A DNA stretch of 64,000 nucleotides from assembly GCF_001730315.1 (NCBI RefSeq), contig NZ_MIKC01000023.1, positions 1-64,000 on the forward strand, written 5' to 3'. This document shows positions 53,232-62,359 of this stretch, piece after piece. Below the pieces are notes generated by a model. That model saw only the letters and a program-made list of their open reading frames with translations, had not been told where the DNA came from and did not search any database. Positions within the stretch are counted from its first letter, which is position 1, and the number at the start of each line of letters is the position of its first letter. The stretch comes from Enterococcus ureilyticus (GTDB lineage Bacteria > Bacillota > Bacilli > Lactobacillales > Enterococcaceae). The position numbers were made by a program, and so were the translations under genes.

Positions 53232-54752
53232 TTACTTCTTCAATGATTCCTTTAATTTAGCTAAGTCCAATTGTTTATACTCTTCAAAGAAACTTGCTAA
53301 TTCTTCTAAAACCTTTTGATTCATTCCATCTTGATCATTTTCGACTTGTAAAACTAGTAAGGGTTCATGCAAACTCATACGCAATAACAACCACCCGCTG
53401 CCATATTCATTAGAAACATTGATTCGTATCCCTTCATAGTTTTCAGGATCAATTTTTAGCCCTCGTTGACTCTCTACAAAATCATTTAAATCTCGAATCA
53501 CTTGTTCACCGTACTCGCGAACATTTTCTGCTAGAATCTCAAAGCGTAATTCCTGAGTTTCTGCTGGTTGTTTTAATGAGCTGATCAAATCGCCAAGTGT
53601 TGAGCCCTCTTTTTTTAATTTAGGTAACAGCATCAGGATTTTAGCGATAACATAGGCACCATCATCTAAATAGTAATTTTCTTTAAAAGCTGCATGTCCA
53701 CTGGTTTCGATTGCTAATTGAGTATCGATTCCTTCATCGTTCAGTTCAATCATTTTATTGATCACATTGCGATAACCAGAAACATAACGCACTTGTTTAC
53801 CACCTTTTGACTCGATGAATACTTTCAAATGACTTGAAGTTGGTGAATTTGTTACAATGCTACTGCCTGGATATTCAGCTAAAACGATTGTCGCTAGAAC
53901 AGCAATCAAATTATTTCGGTTGATTACTTCACCTGACGCATCCACTACCGCCGAGCGATCTACATCCGTATCAAAAATCACACCTAAATCTGCTTTGTTT
54001 CTCAAAACTGCTTGCTGAATACTTGCCATTGCTTCTTTATTGTCAGGATTAGGAATATGATTTGGGAACATACCGTCAGGTTCTAAAAATTGCGAACCTG
54101 TAATGTCTGCGCCAAGTTTGGCTAAGACTTGTTCTGCAAAGAAACCACCTGCTCCATTACCAGCATCTACTATGATATGAAAACCTTCTAATGGTTTTTC
54201 TTCTGTCGTTTTCATGCCTTTGCGAATTTTATCGGTTAAATCAGCAGAATAATCCTCTAAAATCGAGGTTTTGGTAACTGTTCCTTTCGCTACAAGTGCT
54301 GGTTTGTCAGTATGTTCTAAGAGATACGCAATATCCTTTTTCTCTGCGCCTCCAGATTTAGTGAACAACTTCAAGCCATTAAAATAATAAGGCAAATGAC
54401 TCGCAGTGATCATAATTGCCGCATCACAATCATATTGTGGAAATTGCGTGGTCATAAACATAGCTGGCGTTGTCGCTAAACCAAAATCTAACACTTCGAT
54501 ATTTTGCTCTACAAAGCTGTCAATCAAAGCTTGTTTTAAGCTATCTGCCGAAATACGGCTATCATGACCGATACCGATTTTTAATTTTCCTGATTGATGT
54601 TTTTCAGCTAAGTGTTTCTCATCACGAAGCCAATGAACCATTCCGACTGCAATTTTCCCGACTTGCGCTGGTGTTAAGTTCGCTGTTTTTTCCTCATGCT
54701 CTATTGCTATTCCTCTTATATCTGACCCGTTTTGTAACGCTTTCAAATCCAT
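53232..54752 (-). CDS. Phosphohexomutase (phosphomannomutase/phosphoglucomutase)
   Basis: A 506-aa cytosolic enzyme of the alpha-D-phosphohexomutase family, shifting phosphate between C1 and C6 of hexoses. Phosphoserine loop ITASHLPYYFNG, metal loop FDTDVDRSAVVD, sugar loop ETSGHAAF and the C-terminal phosphate site SNEYGSGWLLLRMS are present. The usual Asn after SH is Leu (SHLP for SHNP), which some paralogues share, so substrate preference is open. argR ends 38 bases upstream. Confidence 0.9.
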   Translation of the reverse strand: MDLKALQNGSDIRGIAIEHEEKTANLTPAQVGKIAVGMVHWLRDEKHLAEKHQSGKLKIGIGHDSRISADSLKQALIDSFVEQNIEVLDFGLATTPAMFMTTQFPQYDCDAAIMITASHLPYYFNGLKLFTKSGGAEKKDIAYLLEHTDKPALVAKGTVTKTSILEDYSADLTDKIRKGMKTTEEKPLEGFHIIVDAGNGAGGFFAEQVLAKLGADITGSQFLEPDGMFPNHIPNPDNKEAMASIQQAVLRNKADLGVIFDTDVDRSAVVDASGEVINRNNLIAVLATIVLAEYPGSSIVTNSPTSSHLKVFIESKGGKQVRYVSGYRNVINKMIELNDEGIDTQLAIETSGHAAFKENYYLDDGAYVIAKILMLLPKLKKEGSTLGDLISSLKQPAETQELRFEILAENVREYGEQVIRDLNDFVESQRGLKIDPENYEGIRINVSNEYGSGWLLLRMSLHEPLLVLQVENDQDGMNQKVLEELASFFEEYKQLDLAKLKESLKK

Positions 54753-54790
54753 GTAACCAAATCTCCCTTCATTTTTTGATTGGTTTTATT

Positions 54791-55246
54791 TTAATCTATC
54801 ATTGCTTCAAAACGTTCAACAACAGCTACCGCGTCATCTTCTGAGCGAGCAATAATAATGATTGTATCAACTCCTGCGACCGTTCCTGCAATTTCTTCAT
54901 AACTGACTTCATCTAAAAAATTAGTGACGACATCTGCTGCGCCCATATCTGTATGGACGATGACCATAAATTGGACACGTTCCATGCGAGTCACTGAATC
55001 TTTCACAGATTCTTTTAGTTTTTCCTCACTGCTAGATACTTGTTGTTGAGAAAATAAGGCATACTTTACTCTGCCATCTGAACCGTGCGTTTTAACGATG
55101 CTCATTTCACGTACATCTCTTGAAACAGTAGCTTGGGTTGCTTTGACACCAGATTGTTCAAGAAGTGCAATCAGGTCGTCTTGAGTTTCTATTTCATTTT
55201 CTGTGATCAGTTGCTTGATCAACCGTTGTCGGTCTACTTTTTTCAT
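54791..55246 (-). CDS. argR: Arginine repressor family regulator ArgR/AhrC
   Basis: A 151-aa regulator with an N-terminal winged helix (RQRLIKQLITENEIETQDDL, KATQATVSRDVREMSIVKTH) and a C-terminal hexamerisation and arginine-binding domain ending GTVAGVDTIIIIARSEDDA. Enterococci have several ArgR paralogues for arginine catabolism and synthesis. No arginine genes are nearby, so its targets are elsewhere. Confidence 0.92.
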   Translation of the reverse strand: MKKVDRQRLIKQLITENEIETQDDLIALLEQSGVKATQATVSRDVREMSIVKTHGSDGRVKYALFSQQQVSSSEEKLKESVKDSVTRMERVQFMVIVHTDMGAADVVTNFLDEVSYEEIAGTVAGVDTIIIIARSEDDAVAVVERFEAMID

Positions 55247-55446
55247 GTTTAGCTACACTTCCTGTTTTGGTTATTTTCTTTATTATAGCGAAAGTTTGAG
55301 AAATTTGCATTTCTTTTTGGTAAAAATTACTTTATTATGAGAAAAGTGGCGTATGAGATGAAAAAAGTTTCGCGTCCGTTTGGTATCATGGACACGAAGC
55401 TTTGGTTTTTATTAGATTCATTTTCTTGCAATAAAAAAAGCAAACT

Positions 55447-56670
55447 TTACTTTTCAAACAACTTTTTAAGGACATTTTCCCTCTCATTTATTACATAATC
55501 AAAGTTTGTTTTCTCATAAATCTTATTTCTGTTTTTTTGGCTTCGCTTTTTGGAAAATTGTTCCAAATCTATTTCTGTAATGAGCTCCTCAATAGAATAT
55601 TTATAAAATGGATATGTTCTCAACTCCATAGTCTCAGACTTATAAAATGAGATTGATTTTATTGGATAGCTCGATAAAATTTCTTTTAGCCCTTTATCAT
55701 AAGTAGCCAATAAATGCATTTCAAAATCTGCATCCATATTCTCACTACTTCCCATAGGCTTTTCTAAATTTCTGATATGGAACAAATCCCACGCCATTCC
55801 TGAGATCGTACCCAAAATATTTTCATTGTTTTTCTGGATTTTCCTGAAAAATTTTTCTACCTTTTTGTCATTTTTTAAATAGAGATAGCAAATAGCTATC
55901 TCTCTATACATAAAAATACCTATTTGATTAAACCAAAAATCAAATAAAAGTTCTACTTTCTTTTTAATCCCTTTTTTTGATGAGTTCTTAATGATTATTA
56001 CCTGCAAAATTAAACAATGAATTATTTTCTGCATAAAACGAGGGTCTTTCGTACTCAGATTTTTCCCTAATGGTTTCATAGTTTTTTCTACAAAACTTTG
56101 CGTTTCATACTCTATTTCTCTATTAATCATTAGAGGTTCATTTGAAGAAAAAAATTTATCAAATTCTTTTAAGTTGTTCATTGATTTGAAAAAGAAAAAG
56201 GTTCTCAACGTTTTCCAAACACCAATCTTTGTTTTTTCATTGTATAGTTTAGAGCAATTTTCAATACTGTACGGAATGCAAGTGTAGTCCATCTTATACT
56301 TAAGGACATGTTTTAAAAATAGATACACATCTCTATGTTTTTCAATATTTTTATTTTCAAAAAGGTCAACCATATAACTAATAAGCTGTGTATCAAAATT
56401 GATACACGTCACAAAGCGAAAATCTGAATCTGATTTTTTCACCAAGTTTTCAGCTTGAATTTTATCATAATAATTAAATTTTGAAGTTCCACTGATACTC
56501 ATTACTGAGATAGTTCCAAAGTCTGCCATTAAATTTTCAGGTAAATCGGCTCCTTTACTATCACTAAAAAAAACAAATTTCCAATTATCCAAAATAGTCG
56601 TTCCTATCATCAATGAAATTAATTCTAGTCTTCGATCATTTCTTTGTAAGTCAAGAATTTTTTCTAACAT
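55447..56670 (-). CDS. Hypothetical protein, possibly PIN-like nuclease
   Basis: A 407-aa soluble protein, Lys/Asn/Phe-rich, with no close family recognised. A spaced set of acidic motifs, CINFDTQLISYM, AWDLFHIRNLE and FEMHLLATYDKGLKEI, recalls the D-x-x-x-AWDxxH-TxDKxL layout of PIN-domain nucleases, but this is only a pattern judged by eye. The ATG at 56670 has AGGTGG 10 bases upstream; the ATG at 56679 is too close. Composition differs from the neighbouring housekeeping genes, pointing to acquired DNA. Confidence 0.6.
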   Translation of the reverse strand: MLEKILDLQRNDRRLELISLMIGTTILDNWKFVFFSDSKGADLPENLMADFGTISVMSISGTSKFNYYDKIQAENLVKKSDSDFRFVTCINFDTQLISYMVDLFENKNIEKHRDVYLFLKHVLKYKMDYTCIPYSIENCSKLYNEKTKIGVWKTLRTFFFFKSMNNLKEFDKFFSSNEPLMINREIEYETQSFVEKTMKPLGKNLSTKDPRFMQKIIHCLILQVIIIKNSSKKGIKKKVELLFDFWFNQIGIFMYREIAICYLYLKNDKKVEKFFRKIQKNNENILGTISGMAWDLFHIRNLEKPMGSSENMDADFEMHLLATYDKGLKEILSSYPIKSISFYKSETMELRTYPFYKYSIEELITEIDLEQFSKKRSQKNRNKIYEKTNFDYVINERENVLKKLFEK

Positions 56671-56761
56671 CTTCAACATTCCACCTCGCTTTATAATAAC
56701 AGTATAATCATCTTTTTAATGTATATCTTTGGTAAATTTACTTATACCTATTTTAATAACA

Positions 56762-57379
56762 TTACAATAGTCTCTTCCTTTGATCAGAGCTAAGTAGCAT
56801 GTCGATAAATACTTTATCCGATCTATCTAAAAGTTCATATTGCTCTTTGTGCGCTTTTTTTACTAGACGTATAGAAACACATTTCCGAAAAGCTTGTTGC
56901 TCCATCTTGTTGAGTTTACTGTAAAAAAACCTCATTGTTTTTGCTTGATTAATTGTTAACTTACCTTTTTGTTTTATTGTTTCCGTAATTGATTTCTGAA
57001 AATCACTACTTATAAATAACTCGTCTAACTTACTAAAGAGTATTTTTTTCCAATACTCCTTCTTATCTGTTTCTAGTCTACTATGGTCAACAGCATATCC
57101 TTCATCATCTAACAACTTTTCTTTATTAGCTTCTAGATGATCAATAAATTTATTAATGCAGGAACTTCCAACAATCATTTCATTTCCATTTAACTTATTT
57201 TGAATAGTATATTCATATCTGATATCTTTATGGTCACACAGTTCACAATTAAAATCTGCATCTTCATTATCTTCGAGTCCTATATATATCCATTCTTCCC
57301 TCGCTTTAACAAAGTTAATTTTCTCTTGACTTTTATCCAGTAAATTTCTTGAAGCTTTATTTAACCAATCATTATTCAC
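56762..57379 (-). CDS. Hypothetical zinc-binding protein
   Basis: A 205-aa protein starting at GTG 57379, with AAAGGAGG 9 bases upstream and TATAAT before that; a longer frame to 57481 would lie across the promoter. Residues ~45-80 have NCELCDHKDIRYEYTIQNKL then GSSCINKF, a Cys-x2-Cys plus Cys cluster like the small zinc modules in phage and mobile-element proteins. The rest is helical and basic. Function unknown; it probably belongs with the preceding hypothetical gene to an acquired pair. Confidence 0.65.
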   Translation of the reverse strand: MNNDWLNKASRNLLDKSQEKINFVKAREEWIYIGLEDNEDADFNCELCDHKDIRYEYTIQNKLNGNEMIVGSSCINKFIDHLEANKEKLLDDEGYAVDHSRLETDKKEYWKKILFSKLDELFISSDFQKSITETIKQKGKLTINQAKTMRFFYSKLNKMEQQAFRKCVSIRLVKKAHKEQYELLDRSDKVFIDMLLSSDQRKRLL

Positions 57380-57479
57380 TACAAAAAACCTCCTTTTATA
57401 TATTATATCAAAATAAACAAAAAGTTTCATATTACAGTCTAATAAAACTAATAAAAATACTTTAAAAACAAAATTTATC

Positions 57480-58190
57480 ACATAAACTTACATTCCCCCA
57501 TTGACTCTCCACCCCACTTAAATTAAAATGGAATGAGATAGAACGAAAAAAAATCTAGCCAAACGAACTTCGTTTAGTTAGACAAAATAAAAAGGCACTC
57601 TGCAGGACGATTGGTCGTCATCCCACAGAGCCTTATACATTCAGCCGACACTGATCGTACAAGTTGCCCTTAGTCAATTTTCATTGACTGTTTTTATTTT
57701 AATCAATATTTCATGCAATTACTAGTTTTTTCTGATGTTCTGAGTTTAACGACAAAAACAGGTCAATGCTTCTTAATTGTACTTAGCGCGGTTTCGGCAG
57801 GTGTCCGGAACTTTTTTTTTCGTTCTATTTTACGGTGAGGCAATGATCTTTTGAAATTTGAATAATCGTTTTGAGAAAGTTACCGCAAATCTGACTTCTC
57901 TCACCATAGTTTACTTTGCTATAATGATCTGCCGATTTTGTGCTAACTTTTGACGGAGCAAGCCTTTTTATAGACAGATTATTGTAGCCATGATAGTAAC
58001 GAGGAAACAGCCGACACCTCAAGATGTTAAGTGGTCACTTGACATTTTGAAGCCAAAAATAATCAGCACGAACTGATAAATCAAGTTGCCTGATTCAATA
58101 ATACGTACATTAAAATAGAATGCTATCTACCAAAATCCGTAGCATTCGATCAGATAAACATTCTTCTAGGCTGACTGTTTGCTCGTTATT
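57480..58190 (-). other. Unexplained structured noncoding region, candidate RNA
   Basis: No frame looks like a real protein. On the minus strand there is a hairpin GAATGCTA/TAGCATTC (58119-58148), two copies of GTGTCGGCTG (about 57643-57652 and 58008-58017), and a strong terminator at 57592-57634. Base composition is less AT-rich than the surroundings. The layout, a long non-coding minus-strand stretch ended by a terminator, suggests a structured RNA or the remnant of a mobile element. No known RNA family was recognised. Confidence 0.4.
57592..57634 (-). terminator. Terminator ending the noncoding minus-strand region
   Basis: AAGGCACTCTG and CACAGAGCCTT, with inner GACGA/TCGTC pairing, form a GC-rich hairpin; on the minus strand the tail is CCTTTTTATTTTG. 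Confidence 0.7.
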
Positions 58191-58231
58191 ATTTTGTAAA
58201 ATATTTAATACACTATCGATACAATTTTTGA

Positions 58232-58237
58232 TATACT
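58232..58237 (+). promoter_or_regulatory. -10 of toxin-like RNA, module 1
   Basis: TATACT within TTTTTGATATACTATAAC. The same box occurs 439 bases on at 58671-58676, with conserved surroundings; the -35 is weak. Confidence 0.5.
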
Positions 58238-58340
58238 ATAACTAGTTGAATAACGGCTGAAGCTCTGAAAAAGGAGTTGATGCCATAAAGATATGTCTTT
58301 ATCGCTTTTGTCCTGCTTTAGTGCTTAGGAAAAGCGGTCC

Positions 58341-58445
58341 TTGAAAGATTTGTTAAAAGATATCGCTTCTAAAATAGTAGTTACGCTTGTAGCTTACTAT
58401 ATTGTCGAAGGGATTAAACTTTTTATCACTTTGATTTTTGAGTAA
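58341..58445 (+). CDS. Small hydrophobic toxin-like peptide, type I TA module 1
   Basis: From TTG 58341 the frame gives 34 aa: a charged start (M)KDLLKDIASK, one membrane helix IVVTLVAYYIVEGIKLFITL and a short end. Size, single helix and the start KDL recall Fst-type toxins. The start is masked by a stem (CGCTTTT/AAAAGCG), and a hairpin ATAAAGA/TCTTTAT lies further upstream. An in-frame ATG at 58293 is separated from it by a TAG. The best ribosome site (AAAAAGGAG, 58268-58276) serves only ATG CCA TAA. An antisense RNA overlaps the 3' end. Confidence 0.65.
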   Translation: MKDLLKDIASKIVVTLVAYYIVEGIKLFITLIFE

Positions 58446-58580
58446 AAAAAGACCACTATCTGCTCGACTAAAGTAAGATAGTGGCAACATTAAACAATCG
58501 GGCTTTAGTCAGAACTCAACTAAAGAGTCAGTGTATCAGCACTGGCTTTTTTGTAATCGTAATGATTATCGATTACCTTC
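58443..58580 (-). ncRNA. Candidate antisense RNA (antitoxin), module 1
   Basis: A minus-strand promoter TTGCTT-18-TATAAT (its -10 at 58587-58592) fires toward the toxin gene. The hairpin CCACTATCT/AGATAGTGG (58453-58484) has its T-run on the minus strand next to the toxin stop. The plus-strand terminator is at 58526-58552, so the two RNAs overlap by about 110 bases at their 3' ends, as in txpA/ratA and par. Confidence 0.55.
58526..58552 (+). terminator. Terminator of toxin RNA, module 1
   Basis: AGTCAGTG and CACTGGCT pair around TATCAG, followed by TTTTTTG. Confidence 0.7.
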
Positions 58581-58779
58581 TCAACAATTATACCTTATAA
58601 AGTCTCTGGAAAGCAACTTATCATACTGATTTTTGTAAAATACTTAATACACTATCAATACAATTTTTGATATACTATAACGAGTTGAATAACGGCTGAA
58701 GCTCTGAAAAAGGAGTTGATGCCATAAAGATATGTCTTTATCGCTTTCGTCCTGCTTTAATACATTGGAAAAGCGGTCC

Positions 58780-58884
58780 TTGAAAGATTTGTTAAAAGAT
58801 ATCGCTTCGAAAATAGTAGTTACGCTTGTAGCTTACTATATTGTCGAAGCGATTAAAGTCTTTATCACTTTGATTTTTAGGTAA
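58780..58884 (+). CDS. Small hydrophobic toxin-like peptide, type I TA module 2
   Basis: A tandem copy of 58341-58445, shifted by 439 bases: 34 aa from TTG 58780, ending IVEAIKVFITLIFR. Substitutions are few (G to A, L to V, final E to R), which keeps the helix. Here the in-frame ATG at 58732 is not interrupted, so a 50-aa form MSLSLSSCFNTLEKRS plus the toxin is possible. The same upstream stems, mini-ORF and antisense arrangement are present. Confidence 0.65.
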   Translation: MKDLLKDIASKIVVTLVAYYIVEAIKVFITLIFR

Positions 58885-59022
58885 AAGAAAGACCACTATC
58901 TGACCCGCTAAAGTAAGATAGTGGCATTGCAACAAACTATCGAGCTTTAGTCAAAACTCAACTAAAGAGTCAGTGTTAGTAGCACTGGCTTTTTGTAATC
59001 GTGATTGAACTCGATTACCTTC
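58882..59022 (-). ncRNA. Candidate antisense RNA (antitoxin), module 2
   Basis: A minus-strand TATAAT at 59029-59034 lies in TTGTATATATTGTATAATAA. The terminator hairpin CCACTATCT/AGATAGTGG (58893-58924) has a T-rich minus-strand tail beside the toxin stop. The layout copies module 1. Confidence 0.5.
58968..58995 (+). terminator. Terminator of toxin RNA, module 2
   Basis: AGTCAGTG and CACTGGCT pair around TTAGTAG, followed by five T. Confidence 0.65.
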
Positions 59023-59194
59023 CTCTTTATTATACAATATATACAAGAAAAAAAAACAACTTATCCTAGTTATTCAGTAAAATAATTTAGATTAATTTCA
59101 ACACTGTAAATAAAAATTTGGTCACACGATTTGAAAGCGCAATCACACACTGCTATACTATTCTTATAATAAAAAATTAAAGGAGGAAATTTCT

Positions 59195-59485
59195 ATGGGG
59201 CTAAAATTATCCGAACAGGAAAAGCAAATAACAAATATTCTATCCACTGGTTCCGTTTATACAATTGTTGTAGCTTCTAATTTAAATTGCCAAGATCCTT
59301 TCAAGCAAAGTAAACTAAACAAACTCGGTGTCTGGAAATACTTTAATGGCAAGAAAAACAAAGGTTCCTTGACTACAACCCTTAGTGAAGGTCAACTACT
59401 GAATCAACTTGAATTGATTTTTGGAAAAAACACGATTTCACTAAAAAAAGTGAATCTAGTACCCTTTCAAGGACTACCAATATAA
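59195..59485 (+). CDS. Small hypothetical protein
   Basis: A 96-aa soluble protein (GLKLSEQEKQITNILSTGSV, LTTTLSEGQLLNQLELIFGK). AAGGAGG precedes the ATG by 9 bases. No motif was recognised. It is a single-gene unit next to the tandem TA modules and convergent with opuC, sharing the terminator with it. Confidence 0.7.
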   Translation: MGLKLSEQEKQITNILSTGSVYTIVVASNLNCQDPFKQSKLNKLGVWKYFNGKKNKGSLTTTLSEGQLLNQLELIFGKNTISLKKVNLVPFQGLPI

Positions 59486-59489
59486 TAAA

Positions 59490-59540
59490 AAAACAAAGTA
59501 CAACAAGATGAGCATTTACCTTGTTGTACTTTGTTTTTTC
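59490..59540. terminator. Bidirectional terminator
   Basis: AAAACAAAGTACAACAAG and CTTGTTGTACTTTGTTTT form an 18-bp perfect stem with T-runs on both strands, between convergent genes. Confidence 0.92.
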
Positions 59541-59554
59541 TATACTTGAAATTC

Positions 59555-61075
59555 TTAGTCTTCCTTCAACATCCCATGCTCCACCAAATAATCATGCGCA
59601 ACGGTCGCCGGATCTTTTTGCTCCACATTCACTTGGTAATTCATCTCACTCATTTCTTCTTCCGTGATTTTACCAACTAAAGGCTGCAATAATTCTTTTA
59701 ATTCCGGATATTTCTCAAGCGTTTCAGCTTTCAGCAATGGCGCACCTTGATACGGTGGAAATAGTTGTTTATTATCTTTTAAAATCACCAAATCATATTG
59801 CTTTAGTTCACTATCGGTCGAATAGGCATCTACCACATTCACATCCCCATTATTGATTGCTTGGTAACGTAACGATGGCTCCATCGACTTCACATCTAAA
59901 TTCAAGTTATATAATTTTTGCAAGCCTTTATACCCATCTTCACGATCGATAAACTCTAGTGTAAAACCAGCTTTTAACTGACTTTCGACTTTTTTCAGAT
60001 CTTCGATAGTTTTCAGATCATTTTCTTCTGCAAATGATCGTTTGACTGCAACTGCATAGGTATTTTGATACTGCATTGGTTCCAGATAATCCATGTTTTC
60101 TTGTTCTTTAATTTGATCTCGCGCATACTCGTACACTTCTCTTGGATCATTGGATGTATTCTTATTGTCTTTCAAAAACGTTTCCAGTACGGTTCCTGTA
60201 AATTCAGGGTAGACATCGATTTCACCAGATTTTAGTGCGTTAAATAAGAAACTGGTTTTACCAAAGTTTGATTTTAAATTTACGTGGATATCACTATTTG
60301 CTTCGATCAATTCTTTATACATGTTGATCAAGATATCTGGTTCTGCACCTAACTTTCCAGCCACCGTAATTTCTTTTTGTTCTGCTTCTTGATGGGTGTA
60401 GACAAATGAACCTACTAATAGTGCAAGTAATACCATGAATGCAGCTATGATCCGTTTCACCGTGGCTTTTTCCAACAAATGGATCCCAAAGTTAAACAAG
60501 ACCGCTAAAACAGCAGAGGAAATTGCGCCAATCAAAATCAAGTATACATTATTTCGGTCGATTCCGAGTAAAATGAATGTTCCGAGACCTCCTGCACCAA
60601 TCAAAGCCGCTAGCGTTGCCGTTCCGATGATCATAACGGTTGCTGTACGAATCCCTGAAATGATATAGGGTAACGCCAACTGCAACTCAAACTTGATTAG
60701 TTTTTCCCGTTTGTTCATCCCAAAGGCTTCGGCTGCTTCTTCTAAAGAAGGATCGATTTCAGTCAAACCTGTATACGTATTTTGCAAAATCGGAAATAAC
60801 GCATAAATCACTAACGCAACAATTGCTGGCGGACTGCCAATCCCAATAACCGGAATCAGTAATCCTAATAAAGCCAGTGACGGAATCGTTTGGAAAATCC
60901 CAGTAATTTGCAGAACAAATTCAGCGACTTTTTTGTAATTAGTCAGTAAAATCGCTAACGGGATCGCTATGAGAATCGCAATCAATAATGACAGTAACGA
61001 TAGTTGGATATGTTCAACAACCGCTTGGATAAAGTCTTCTTTGCGGGCCACGAATGTTTCTATCAGTTTTCCCAT
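59555..61075 (-). CDS. opuCB: Osmoprotectant ABC transporter permease/substrate-binding fusion (OpuCB-OpuCC)
   Basis: A 506-aa fusion: membrane permease domain (1 to about 205, about six helices, with [20 protein letters not shown] as the ATPase contact) and an extracytoplasmic OpuAC-type binding domain (about 225-506; [20 protein letters not shown] near its start) for glycine betaine, carnitine or choline. The ATG at 61075 follows AAGGTG by 7 bases and lies 1 base after the opuCA stop; the longer GTG frame overlaps that site. Imports compatible solutes under osmotic stress. Confidence 0.92.
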   Translation of the reverse strand: MGKLIETFVARKEDFIQAVVEHIQLSLLSLLIAILIAIPLAILLTNYKKVAEFVLQITGIFQTIPSLALLGLLIPVIGIGSPPAIVALVIYALFPILQNTYTGLTEIDPSLEEAAEAFGMNKREKLIKFELQLALPYIISGIRTATVMIIGTATLAALIGAGGLGTFILLGIDRNNVYLILIGAISSAVLAVLFNFGIHLLEKATVKRIIAAFMVLLALLVGSFVYTHQEAEQKEITVAGKLGAEPDILINMYKELIEANSDIHVNLKSNFGKTSFLFNALKSGEIDVYPEFTGTVLETFLKDNKNTSNDPREVYEYARDQIKEQENMDYLEPMQYQNTYAVAVKRSFAEENDLKTIEDLKKVESQLKAGFTLEFIDREDGYKGLQKLYNLNLDVKSMEPSLRYQAINNGDVNVVDAYSTDSELKQYDLVILKDNKQLFPPYQGAPLLKAETLEKYPELKELLQPLVGKITEEEMSEMNYQVNVEQKDPATVAHDYLVEHGMLKED

Positions 61076-61076
61076 A

Positions 61077-62030
61077 TTATTGAACACCTTTTTCTATCTT
61101 TGTCTCTAAGAAGCGTAAAATCGTTCGATCTGTGATTTCACCGATAGATCCTTTCTCATTAACTAGTACAACTGTTTTCCCATCAACAAGTAAGCCAATC
61201 ACAGTTGGTAAATCGGTGCCTAAATTCACTATCGTTTCGCCGGTTATTTGCCCAGCTTCAATAAATCCTGCTTCTAATAAATCTTCTGCACAATAATTTT
61301 CTAAATTAGCCTGTTCATGTTGGAAGAACTGCGCAACAAATTCATTGGCTGGATGATTTTTGATAGCTTCCGGTGTATCGGTTTGAACGATTTGCCCATC
61401 CTTCATCACACAAATCCGATCACCTAAAAGCAACGCTTCATTCATATCGTGGGTCACAAAAACAACAGTAGTCGCTAATTCTTTGTGTAGTTCTTTGATC
61501 AATAATTGTAATTGCCCTCTTGAAATTGGATCTAACGCACTGAACGGCTCATCCATCAAAATAATATCTGGTTTGGCTGCAATCGCACGTAAAATCCCAA
61601 TACGTTGCTGTTCACCACCAGATAATTCAGCAGGTTTCCGATGGAGGTATTCCTCTGGTGGTAAGCTGACCTTTCTGAGTAATTCTTCCGTTCGTTCTCG
61701 TCTTTTTGCTTTACTCCAGTGCTTCATTTCGGGAATCAATTCGATGTTTTCAGCAACTGTCAAATTTGGGAAAAGAGCGATTTGTTGGAGAACGTAGCCG
61801 ATCGTTAAGCGTAATTCTTTTAAATTGTAATCAATCAATCGTCTGTTATTAAAATAGATATCGCCATCTGTTGGCTCGATTAAACGATTAAGCATTTTTA
61901 AAGTGGTTGTTTTTCCACTTCCACTTGGACCAACTAAGACAAAAAATTCACCGTCTTCAATTGAAACATCGAAGTTTTCTAATACAAATTGATCGTTGTA
62001 TTTTTTTGATACGTTTTGAAATTTAATCAT
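61077..62030 (-). CDS. opuCA: Osmoprotectant ABC transporter ATP-binding protein OpuCA
   Basis: A 317-aa ATPase: Walker [10 protein letters not shown], signature [14 protein letters not shown], Walker [14 protein letters not shown] and switch His [10 protein letters not shown] shortened CBS-like C-terminal part follows ([11 protein letters not shown] at the end); in relatives the CBS domains sense ionic strength. GAGGTG precedes the ATG. Operon with the permease/binding fusion. Confidence 0.93.
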   Translation of the reverse strand: MIKFQNVSKKYNDQFVLENFDVSIEDGEFFVLVGPSGSGKTTTLKMLNRLIEPTDGDIYFNNRRLIDYNLKELRLTIGYVLQQIALFPNLTVAENIELIPEMKHWSKAKRRERTEELLRKVSLPPEEYLHRKPAELSGGEQQRIGILRAIAAKPDIILMDEPFSALDPISRGQLQLLIKELHKELATTVVFVTHDMNEALLLGDRICVMKDGQIVQTDTPEAIKNHPANEFVAQFFQHEQANLENYCAEDLLEAGFIEAGQITGETIVNLGTDLPTVIGLLVDGKTVVLVNEKGSIGEITDRTILRFLETKIEKGVQ

Positions 62031-62162
62031 CTATTCACCTCATTTTTTTCTTGTATGCATATGCTCTTTATTTTTAGGTAATCTTTCATTATTTTTAAAT
62101 ATGTTTATAAGTATACTTGAAAATGTCCGATGTTTCTAACGACTTGTTTCTATTGTACAGAA

Positions 62163-62192
62163 AAAAACCTGACAACTGTCTGTCAGGTTTTT
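62163..62192. terminator. Terminator between the NlpC/P60 gene and opuC
   Basis: AAAACCTGACA and TGTCAGGTTTTT pair around ACTGTC with T-runs on both strands. It is about 170 bases past the NlpC/P60 stop; the rest of 62031-62359 shows no gene. Confidence 0.85.
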
Positions 62193-62359
62193 GAATTTCT
62201 TTATAAATAAAGGTATTATTTAGCCAAGTTATATTTTAAAAAAACTATCATAATCAAAAATCCATACTAAGCTTTGTATCTAATCTCAAATCAATTATCC
62301 TTCTATTCTTGCACTCATTTGATTTCCCCAAAATAATCACGATACATTAGACTTTGTTC

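Noticed and set aside
57825-58022. 65-codon minus-strand frame in the noncoding region
   Set aside because: No ribosome site, no similarity, and it ends inside structured DNA; more likely part of an RNA or remnant.
57480-59100. CRISPR array or tracrRNA
   Set aside because: The repeats here are two long modules and a 10-base pair, not regularly spaced short repeats, and no cas gene is near.
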